Source: an uncultured Clostridia bacterium
GTDB lineage: Bacteria; Bacillota; Clostridia; Oscillospirales; Ruminococcaceae
Direction: 5' to 3'
Length of the DNA stretch: 7,754 bases
NCBI GenBank assembly: GCA_937893735.1
Contig: CALBGD010000068.1
Location: 1-7,754 of the forward strand
In this document: in pieces, positions 1-5,538 of the stretch
Numbering within the stretch: the first letter of the stretch is position 1
Layout of the letters: each line of letters starts with the position of its first letter
Notes under the pieces: model-generated
What the model was told of the DNA's origin: nothing
Database searches by the model: none
What the model saw: the letters and a program-made list of their open reading frames with translations, nothing else
Position numbers and translations under genes: made by a program

Positions 1-539
1 ATCATTTTTATTAATTCGTTAAAACAATAGATGATAATGACAAGAAACACTGCAATCACAAATATTTGAAGATTTATTAGCAACGATGCCTTTTGGGTAA
101 TAACACCCGCACCAAAACTCAATACTGCGATAATCCCATTTTTTAAAAAATCCTTGTTAGTTTTATGAACACTTTCACATACAAGTAAATCGCACATTTT
201 AATAAGATATTTTATTCTGTCAGCATTATACCACGTTTTATAATGTTCTGATGGTAAACAAGTAAATGACGATAAAATGGCAACCAATATGTTTAAAGTA
301 TCATTATAAACATTATACCTTTCCGCTATTCTATTTCTTTTCAGCTTTTCCTGAATGGATAGTAATACGGAGAATAATATCAAAGATAACAGTAGTCCTA
401 TGCTAAACCACAAACTCTTTAAAGCAGCCAGAAATGCAAAAGCTATTGCTAACACTAGACAGATTATTGGCAATACAAAAAAACGATCATACTTTGGTTT
501 AACTTTTTTAATATATGAATCAATAACAAGATAAATCAT
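1..539 (-). CDS. Hypothetical membrane protein, C-terminus cut by window edge
   Basis: I do not recognise this protein. An open frame begins at ATG 539 and stays open for 179 codons to the left edge of the window, so the C-terminus is missing. The start is supported by GGAGG at 550-554, ten bases upstream, and by a consensus promoter before it. The N-terminus is short and basic. Two hydrophobic segments follow closely (about residues 20-40 and 43-61), then a basic and polar, probably cytosolic stretch (about 62-133), then two more hydrophobic segments (about 135-147 and 154-173). This suggests four membrane passes. Composition is AT-rich and Lys/Ile/Leu-rich, unlike the neighbouring operon, which fits recent acquisition. 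The 2TM - soluble - 2TM layout resembles some small defence-associated membrane effectors, but I see no motif that supports such an assignment. The gene is very likely real; its function is unknown. Confidence 0.75.
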   Translation of the reverse strand, partial: MIYLVIDSYIKKVKPKYDRFFVLPIICLVLAIAFAFLAALKSLWFSIGLLLSLILFSVLLSIQEKLKRNRIAERYNVYNDTLNILVAILSSFTCLPSEHYKTWYNADRIKYLIKMCDLLVCESVHKTNKDFLKNGIIAVLSFGAGVITQKASLLINLQIFVIAVFLVIIIYCFNELIKM

Positions 540-564
540 TATAATTAATCCTCCATTTTTTGCT

Positions 565-593
565 ATTATACTACAAATCATGCTAAATGTCAA
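565..593 (-). promoter_or_regulatory. Consensus sigma-A promoter for the left-end membrane protein gene
   Basis: On the minus strand a perfect -35 box TTGACA (588-593) and a perfect -10 box TATAAT (565-570) are separated by exactly 17 bases (571-587). Transcription would start near 558-560. The Shine-Dalgarno GGAGG (550-554) and ATG (539) follow directly, leaving only about 20 bases of leader. The match to the housekeeping consensus is complete, so strong constitutive expression is expected unless a repressor is involved. No clear operator is visible. Confidence 0.85.
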
Positions 594-632
594 TATGTAA
601 ATTTGATTATATACATCTAGGTCTTTAATTAT

Positions 633-689
633 TGTCCTCCACATTTGAAAACATAATAATAAAAATCGGAGGACAAAAGGAGGACAAAA
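633..689. repeat. 11-bp tandem repeat with an inverted copy, possible recombinase arm sites
   Basis: GGAGGACAAAA occurs twice back to back at 668-678 and 679-689 with no mismatch. The first 8 bases (GGAGGACA) also occur in inverted orientation as TGTCCTCC at 633-640, with a 27-base spacer. The block lies between the operon terminator and the AT-rich segment. Short direct repeats of this kind beside a composition boundary are typical of arm-type binding sites for tyrosine integrases near the ends of integrated elements. No integrase gene is present in the window, so this role is inferred. The inverted pair could instead form a weak hairpin. Confidence 0.5.
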
Positions 690-702
690 CCCAAAAAACA
701 GC

Positions 703-732
703 AAAAATCCGGCGCTGGATAACCAACGCCGG
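703..732 (-). terminator. Rho-independent terminator of the sucrose PTS operon
   Basis: Read on the minus strand, a 10-bp stem (arm CCGGCGTTGG at 723-732, arm CCAGCGCCGG at 709-718) closes a 4-base loop TTAT. The stem is fully paired with one G-U pair. It is followed by A and then five T (708-703). It lies about 160 bases past the ptsI stop and would end the operon transcript. On the plus strand the same stem is followed by AAATTTTATTT, so weak bidirectional activity is possible. Confidence 0.88.
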
Positions 733-746
733 AAATTTTATTTATC

Positions 747-760
747 TTGCGGAACCGCAA
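747..760. repeat. Perfect 14-bp palindrome TTGCGGAACCGCAA
   Basis: TTGCGGAACCGCAA equals its own reverse complement. It sits between the stop of the small ORF (765) and the operon terminator (732). In RNA it would form only a small hairpin with a minimal loop. As DNA it could be a dimeric protein site or part of an attachment core. I cannot assign a role. Confidence 0.4.
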
Positions 761-764
761 TAGA

Positions 765-878
765 TTAAGCCTTGAGTGCTTCCTCTACAAGTACTGCGCA
801 AGAAGTCAACGGCAACACTGTCTGAGAAATGTTGCCCACCATTATAAAGGGCTTAGCGCAGCCATTTTTGAAGAGCAT
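765..878 (-). CDS. Possible 37-residue small protein at the operon 3' end
   Basis: I do not recognise this peptide and it may not be translated. An ATG at 878 opens a 37-codon frame ending in TAA at 765-767, 16 bases after the ptsI stop and before the operon terminator, so it would be co-transcribed. GGCGGA lies six bases upstream of the ATG and is a fair ribosome binding site. The peptide starts MLFKNGCAKPF and ends VLVEEALKA, with cysteines at residues 7 and 26, a moderately hydrophobic middle, and an amphipathic-looking C-terminus. No Pfam-type motif is visible. Alternatives are a decayed gene remnant or a chance frame in a 3' untranslated region. The favourable points are its position, the plausible binding site, and a stop codon just upstream that makes this ATG the only start. 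Confidence 0.35.
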   Translation of the reverse strand: MLFKNGCAKPFIMVGNISQTVLPLTSCAVLVEEALKA

Positions 879-894
879 AACTTATCCGCCGCGC

Positions 895-2529
895 TTACTT
901 CGATAGGTCGATTTTTCGTACAGCGTCTCTGAGTGGAAGAACGAAACTCGGCGATACCGAAAGCTCATCTATCCCCATGCGCAGGAATGTTTCGGTAAGC
1001 GAGGTATCCGCGGCAAGCTCTCCGCATATGCCTATCCACTTCCCGTGCTTATGCGCGTTCTCTGCGCTCATTTCTATTAAGCGAAGAACAGCCTCGTGGT
1101 GCGTATCAACGAACTGCTCGATTTCGGGGTTCTGCCTGTCGCAGGCGAGGGTGTACTGCGTTAGATCGTTTGTTCCTACGCTGAAGAAATCCACCATAGG
1201 CGCGAGCTTGTCGCTGATTATCGCAGCAGCGGGAGTTTCTATCATGATACCTATTTCGATTTTATCGGAGTATTCTATGTCGTCCGCTTTCAGTTCGGAT
1301 TTGACCTGCTCGCACATATCAAGCGCTCTCTGCACCTCGGAAACGCTCGTTATCATCGGAAACATAATGCCAAGATTTCCGTAAACAGAGGCTCTGAACA
1401 GTGCGCGGAGCTGCATCCTGAATATCTCCGGGCGCGTCAGGCAGAGCCGTATCGCGCGGCAGCCGAGAGCAGGGTTTTCCTCTTTCCTGAGGTTGAAGTA
1501 GTCCGCCTGCTTATCTGCGCCGATATCCAGCGTGCGGATAATGACTTTCTTGCCCGCTATGCTTTCAAGCACGCGCTTGTATGCGGAAAACTGCTGCTCC
1601 TCTGTCGGGTAGTCGCTGCTCTCAAGATACAGGAACTCACTTCTGAAAAGCCCTATCCCGCCCGCGTCGTTTGCAAGCACAGCGCCTATGTTGTCGATAC
1701 TTCCGATATTGGTGTAAATATTTATTTTCCTACCGTCAATAGTAACGTTTTCCTTGCCTTTAAGCTCCTGCAAAAGCCGCTTCCTGTTAAGGTCGTCCGC
1801 CTGTTTTTTTGTCAGCCTTTCTCTGGTCTCGTCATCGGGGTCAATGAATATCTCTCCCGTGAAGCCATCCACAATAGCCTCGTCTCCATCCTTTACGGCG
1901 GAGAGAAACTCATCGCCAACGCCTATTACGGCGGGTATATTCATGTTTCGCGCAAGTATTGCGGTATGCGAGTTGGACGAACCGTGCGCTGTGACGAATG
2001 CAAGCACTTTGTCCTTGTCAAGCGAAACTGTTTCGCTTGGCGCAAGGTCGTCTGCGCAGATTATCATTTTATCATCGGCAGTCTGCGCTGAATTTCCTGT
2101 GCCGAGCAGGTTTGCGATAATTCGGTTTGAAATATCCCTGACATCAGCCGCACGCGCCTGCATATAAGCGTCGTCCATAGCCGCGAACATCTCCGCAAAA
2201 TTGTCGGCGGTGACTGCAACGGCGTACTCCGCGTTTACCTGCTGGGTGGTTATTATATTTTGTATCGAGTCGTTGTAGTCCTCGTCCTCCAGCATCATCT
2301 GATGTATTTCGAAGATAGCGGCATTCGTTTCGCCGACCTCTTTCAGAGCCTTTTCGTAAATTTCGCTGAGCTGTTGCACCGCTGCGGATTTAGCCGCCTC
2401 CAGCCTTGAAATTTCTTTTTGAATATCCTTAACGTGAGTTCTCTGAACTACCGTTTCGTTCCTGCCGAAAAGCGAGATTCTGCCTATTGCGACCGCATTG
2501 TAAACGCCCTTGCCAACATACCTGGTCAT
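895..2529 (-). CDS. ptsI: PTS enzyme I (phosphoenolpyruvate-protein phosphotransferase)
   Basis: This cytoplasmic enzyme autophosphorylates from PEP and passes the phosphate to HPr, the first step of all PTS sugar uptake. I place the start at ATG 2529 (544 residues) because AAGGAG lies ten bases upstream. A GTG nine bases earlier is almost on top of that site and is a poor start. Order of features: N-terminal HPr-binding and swivelling phosphohistidine domain, with active His188 in SSNSHTAILAR; a linker; then the PEP-binding barrel with GLFRSEFLY (about 293-301), RTLDIGADK (332-340), GIMIETPAA (about 427-435), SVGTNDLTQYTLACDR (about 450-465) and the catalytic Cys502 in GICGEL. All key residues are present. 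The length is slightly below the usual 570 or so. It follows ptsH by 21 bases and is the last large gene of the operon. Confidence 0.96.
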   Translation of the reverse strand: MTRYVGKGVYNAVAIGRISLFGRNETVVQRTHVKDIQKEISRLEAAKSAAVQQLSEIYEKALKEVGETNAAIFEIHQMMLEDEDYNDSIQNIITTQQVNAEYAVAVTADNFAEMFAAMDDAYMQARAADVRDISNRIIANLLGTGNSAQTADDKMIICADDLAPSETVSLDKDKVLAFVTAHGSSNSHTAILARNMNIPAVIGVGDEFLSAVKDGDEAIVDGFTGEIFIDPDDETRERLTKKQADDLNRKRLLQELKGKENVTIDGRKINIYTNIGSIDNIGAVLANDAGGIGLFRSEFLYLESSDYPTEEQQFSAYKRVLESIAGKKVIIRTLDIGADKQADYFNLRKEENPALGCRAIRLCLTRPEIFRMQLRALFRASVYGNLGIMFPMITSVSEVQRALDMCEQVKSELKADDIEYSDKIEIGIMIETPAAAIISDKLAPMVDFFSVGTNDLTQYTLACDRQNPEIEQFVDTHHEAVLRLIEMSAENAHKHGKWIGICGELAADTSLTETFLRMGIDELSVSPSFVLPLRDAVRKIDLSK

Positions 2530-2550
2530 ACCTGTCACTCTCCTTGTTTA

Positions 2551-2808
2551 TCAGAGATTTTCCGAGAAGAACTTCTCCATTTCTGCCGCCGCATTTTCCT
2601 CGTCAGCGCCCTCGACCGTAACCGTTACGGTTTCGCCGCACTTTATTCCGAGCCCCATAAGCGCCATGAGCTTGGTCGCTGCTGCGCTTTTGCCGTTCTT
2701 GCTGATAGTGATAACGCTGCCGAATTCCTTAGCCTTTTTGGCGAGAAGTCCTGCGGGTCTTGCGTGAATACCAACGGGGTCTGTAATTGTGTATGTGAAT
2801 TCTTTCAT
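2551..2808 (-). CDS. ptsH: HPr phosphocarrier protein, lacking Ser46
   Basis: This 85-residue soluble protein carries phosphate from enzyme I to the sugar-specific IIA domain. The active-site motif GIHARPAG places the phospho-acceptor at His15 with Arg17, exactly as in the family, and MGLGIKCGETVTV marks the usual second helix and following strand. Length is standard. The start ATG 2808 has AGAGGT upstream, and the gene follows scrK by 17 bases. Aligned without gaps from His15 to the conserved Gly54-Ile55, position 46 is Lys (ATKLMALMG) where Bacillus-type HPr has the Ser phosphorylated by HPr kinase (LKSIMGVMS). This copy is therefore probably competent for sugar transport but not for Ser46-based catabolite control. 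A crh-like protein is excluded by the intact His15. Confidence 0.96.
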   Translation of the reverse strand: MKEFTYTITDPVGIHARPAGLLAKKAKEFGSVITISKNGKSAAATKLMALMGLGIKCGETVTVTVEGADEENAAAEMEKFFSENL

Positions 2809-2825
2809 GATAAATTACCTCTTTC

Positions 2826-3776
2826 TTAGATTTTATCGGGATAAGACGCTATCGCGCCCTCGGACTGAACACTTATTGCGCAGAATCGGTTCGAAAAATC
2901 AAGGCACGCTTTGAGCGTGTTTTCGTCTGCCGCAGAAATATTTTCGGCGTTTATGCCCAGACTCTGGAGCTTCCACAGGAACGAGCCAATAAATCCATCG
3001 CCCGCGCCGGTGGTATCTACCGCCCTGACCTTTTCGACGGGAGAAAACGCTTCCGCGCTTTTTGTGAACGCATATGCGCCGTCCTTGCCGCAGGTGTAAA
3101 CTATCAGCTTAACGCCCTTGCCGAACAGCTTAGGAGCGGCATTTTTAATGTCCTTCTCGCCAGTTATAAATTCAAGCTCCTCGTCGGATATTTTCAGTAT
3201 ATCGCACAGCGGGATAAACTCGTTTACCCTGCCGTGCAGCTTGTTCAGGTCGTTCCAGAGCGGGAAGCGCAGGTTGGGGTCGAAGCTGACGAGCATTCCG
3301 TTTTTGCGTGCGATTTCAATTGCACGTATATGTGCGTCTTTCATCGGGAAATCGCCTAACGATACGCTGCAGAAATGGAGCGCGTAGCAGTCGTCGAACC
3401 ATTTTTCCTCTATCTGTCCGGGAGCAAGCAGCATATCCGCCGAGGGCTTGCGGTAAAACGAAAACGTCCTGTTTCCGTCCCTTTCAAGGCTTACGAACGC
3501 AAGTGCCGTGTTTGCTTCATCGGTGAAGCGTACTGCGGAAATGTCTATGCCGAACGCCGCAAGCTCGTCCGCTATTTTGTGACCGAACGGGTCGTTTCCA
3601 AGCTGGGTTATCAGCATGGAGTTCCCGCCGAGCCGCGAAAAAGCGCCGCACACGTTCGCGGGAGCGCCGCCGACTTTCGGAGCGAATCCTGTCACTTCGC
3701 TGAACGGACAGCCTGTCTTGTCCGGAATGAAATCAATGAGCGCTTCGCCGATGGCGATTATTTTTTTATTCTCCAA
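2826..3776 (-). CDS. scrK: Fructokinase (PfkB/ribokinase family)
   Basis: This enzyme phosphorylates with ATP the fructose released from sucrose-6-phosphate, giving fructose-6-phosphate for glycolysis. I choose a TTG start at 3776 (316 residues, MENKKIIAIGEALIDF): GGAGG lies nine bases upstream, and the next in-frame ATG (3818) is deep inside scrB and would add 14 residues unlike the family. Motifs are IIAIGEALIDF at the N-terminus, the first PfkB signature around KVGGAPANVCGAFSRLGG (about 34-51), SFDPNLRFPLW (about 164-174), and the second signature DTTGAGDGFIGSFL (about 254-267) with catalytic Asp260 in GAGD. Its start overlaps the end of scrB by 11 bases, suggesting translational coupling. 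Fructose specificity is inferred from the sucrose operon context together with family resemblance. Confidence 0.94.
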   Translation of the reverse strand: MENKKIIAIGEALIDFIPDKTGCPFSEVTGFAPKVGGAPANVCGAFSRLGGNSMLITQLGNDPFGHKIADELAAFGIDISAVRFTDEANTALAFVSLERDGNRTFSFYRKPSADMLLAPGQIEEKWFDDCYALHFCSVSLGDFPMKDAHIRAIEIARKNGMLVSFDPNLRFPLWNDLNKLHGRVNEFIPLCDILKISDEELEFITGEKDIKNAAPKLFGKGVKLIVYTCGKDGAYAFTKSAEAFSPVEKVRAVDTTGAGDGFIGSFLWKLQSLGINAENISAADENTLKACLDFSNRFCAISVQSEGAIASYPDKI

Positions 3777-5115
3777 GATACGACACCTCCATTTCTCTGA
3801 GAGCGAATAGCTCCGCATTCAGCCCCTTTACGGATAAGCTGACCTTATCGCTTTCGGGGTACATTCTGCTGCTGAGGACTGTTCTCCCGCCGTCAAGATA
3901 TATTTCTACCGAGCTTTTGTCTGCGATAACTCTTATGTCTGAGCATTTATTGAGCGCCGCTTTCCGTACCGTCCGACCGCCGCCAAGCTTTTCATCTGTG
4001 AAACGCAGCTCAAAAATATGACCGTCCCAGCGCATTACGAGCGCTCCGCACTGCGTTATTTCAAAGCTGCCGGTAACGTTGGCGGTCAGGTCAAAAGGCA
4101 GGAGCATTTCCGCAGATTCGCCGTCCTTAACTATCGTTTTTTCGCCCCTTAATGAAAGCAGCTCCTTTACAGGATTCTGCAAGAGCGCTCCGTCGCTGGC
4201 AACGGTGATTTCCCGAGGGAGCGTAAGGCAGTGCTGATAGCCCAGCGGCACGGTGGGGTTTGTATAGGGAATATCCCCTATTCCCATCCAGCTGATAATT
4301 ATACGCCTGCCGTCCGGAGTTACAAAAGTCTGCGGCGCGTAGAAATCAAATCCCATATCCCATTCGGTGAAATCTGTCAGACCGCTGTCATAGCGGAAAT
4401 ATCCCGATTGGTAAACGTTCTGGAACTTCGTATCGCCGTGTTCAAGCCCCTGCGGGGAAACGCTCAGATATTTATGCCCATCGAAATCCAGCAGGTCGGG
4501 ACACTCCCACATATAGCCGAAATTATCTGTGCTGAGAGTGCCGTCGTACTTCCAGTTTTCCAGGTCGCCGGAGGAATAGAACAGCACGCAGCCCTTGTTG
4601 TCGAGCGTTCTCGCGCCGAGTACCATGCGCCATACTCCGTTCTCAAACCACACCTTGGGGTCGCGGACGTGGCAGGAACAGAAATCGGGGTAATCGCTGT
4701 TCCTGAGGACGGTTTTCTTGGCGATCATGGTCACGCCGTCAGCCGTTGTGACGTGGATAACATTCGCGCCCCTGCCGCTGGTGATGTAATCGTGGTCGCC
4801 CTCCTCCTTGACGTTTCCGGTGTAAAAAATGTGCAGGACATCTCCGCACACCACCGCGCTTCCGGAATATACGCCGTCTCTGTCGTCCGGGGTATCGGGG
4901 AAAAGCACCGTTCCTGTGAATTCCCATTTCAGCATATCGGGACTTCTGTAATGTCCCCAGCACTTCTTGCCGCTGCCGTCTGCATTATCGGGGGCGTACT
5001 GAAAATACACGTGATAGTACCCGCCGAACCAGCACAGCCCATTTGGGTCGTTTAGCCAGCCCTGCGGAGGTTCAAGGTGAAGTCCCTGCCGCCATTTTCC
5101 GTTTATATATGCCAT
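3766..5115 (-). CDS. scrB: Sucrose-6-phosphate hydrolase (GH32 family)
   Basis: This cytoplasmic enzyme hydrolyses sucrose-6-phosphate from the PTS permease into glucose-6-phosphate and fructose. Start ATG 5115 (449 residues) has AAGGGG eight bases upstream; a GTG three codons earlier overlaps the previous stop and that same binding site, so it is less likely. The five-bladed propeller carries the GH32 motifs in order: HLEPPQGWLNDPNG with nucleophile Asp23, SGSA (about 94-97), RDPKVW (151-156, transition-state Asp152) and WECPDLL with acid/base Glu204. A C-terminal beta-sandwich runs from about residue 315, including SSVEIYLDGG near 401-410. There is no signal peptide, in keeping with an intracellular substrate rather than a secreted invertase or levanase. 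It begins five bases after the IIA stop. Confidence 0.95.
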   Translation of the reverse strand: MAYINGKWRQGLHLEPPQGWLNDPNGLCWFGGYYHVYFQYAPDNADGSGKKCWGHYRSPDMLKWEFTGTVLFPDTPDDRDGVYSGSAVVCGDVLHIFYTGNVKEEGDHDYITSGRGANVIHVTTADGVTMIAKKTVLRNSDYPDFCSCHVRDPKVWFENGVWRMVLGARTLDNKGCVLFYSSGDLENWKYDGTLSTDNFGYMWECPDLLDFDGHKYLSVSPQGLEHGDTKFQNVYQSGYFRYDSGLTDFTEWDMGFDFYAPQTFVTPDGRRIIISWMGIGDIPYTNPTVPLGYQHCLTLPREITVASDGALLQNPVKELLSLRGEKTIVKDGESAEMLLPFDLTANVTGSFEITQCGALVMRWDGHIFELRFTDEKLGGGRTVRKAALNKCSDIRVIADKSSVEIYLDGGRTVLSSRMYPESDKVSLSVKGLNAELFALREMEVSYLGE

Positions 5116-5120
5116 GAAAA

Positions 5121-5534
5121 TCACCCCTTTGCAAGCTCAAGAAGTACGTCGCCGGAACTGATATTTCCGTCTGCAAGGCGCTTTACTTCCGCATAGTCGT
5201 CGGAATTGGAAACTATAACGGGGGTTATAGTGTTGTATCCCTTTGAAGCGATGAATTCCTTGTCAAAGGTGATGAGGGTCTGTCCGCGCGTTACCCTGTC
5301 GCCCTCGGAAACGTGCGCCGTGAAGCCCTCGCCGTTCAGTTCTACGGTATTTATGCCGATATGTATGAGCAGCTCCGCGCCGCTGTCGAGAGTAAGTCCG
5401 ACCGCGTGATGAGTGTCGAAAATCGTGCTGACTGTTCCGTCAGCGGGAGCGATAACTTTGCCCTCGGACGGCTCTATCGCCGCGCCCTGACCGAGTACGC
5501 CCTGCGCAAACGTAGCGTCGGGAACGCTCTCAAG
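5121..5534 (-). pseudogene. scrA: IIA domain of the sucrose PTS permease, out of frame with IIBC
   Basis: A 137-residue frame encodes a complete glucose-type IIA domain, the part that takes phosphate from HPr and gives it to IIB. It begins LESVPDATFAQGVLGQG and includes the phosphate-site histidines His43 (DTHHAVGL) and His58 (GAELLIHIGINTV), spaced 15 apart like His75 and His90 of E. coli IIAGlc. It has no start codon or ribosome binding site of its own. The expected preceding residues (LSPLSGKAR) are encoded at the end of the IIBC frame, which reaches a TGA at 5530-5532. Joining the two needs two added bases (or one removed) and would give a fused IIBCA protein of about 618 residues. The frame itself is free of stops and fully conserved, so this is either a very recent mutation, a sequencing error, or a recoding event. 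Coordinates give the IIA frame only. Confidence 0.85.
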
Positions 5535-5538
5535 AGCG
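5525..5538 (-). other. Frameshift site in scrA with a small hairpin
   Basis: The scrA frame ends with codons GCT CGC TCT TGA, while the IIA frame resumes at CTT GAG AGC, with CTT at 5532-5534. The sequence CGCTCTTGAGAGCG forms a 5-bp stem with TTGA in the loop, so the stop codon lies inside a short hairpin. Adding one CT pair (CGC TCT CTT GAG) would restore one frame and a family-like SGKARSLESVPD. Loss of one CT unit from a short run is therefore the simplest explanation. Confidence 0.7.

Noticed and set aside
747..932. Plus-strand 61-codon frame across the ptsI end
   Set aside because: It crosses the ptsI stop in antisense, has no good ribosome binding site, and its sequence looks random.
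2536..2538. GTG start for ptsI
   Set aside because: It is only about one base from the AAGGAG site; ATG 2529 has correct spacing and gives the usual enzyme I N-terminus.
4231..5055. Long plus-strand open frame of 274 codons opposite scrB
   Set aside because: It lies entirely antisense to the conserved GH32 catalytic domain, has no convincing ribosome binding site, and reads as a shadow of codon bias.
5122..5124. GTG start for scrB overlapping the IIA stop
   Set aside because: The AAGGGG ribosome binding site lies against this GTG but is well spaced for ATG 5115.
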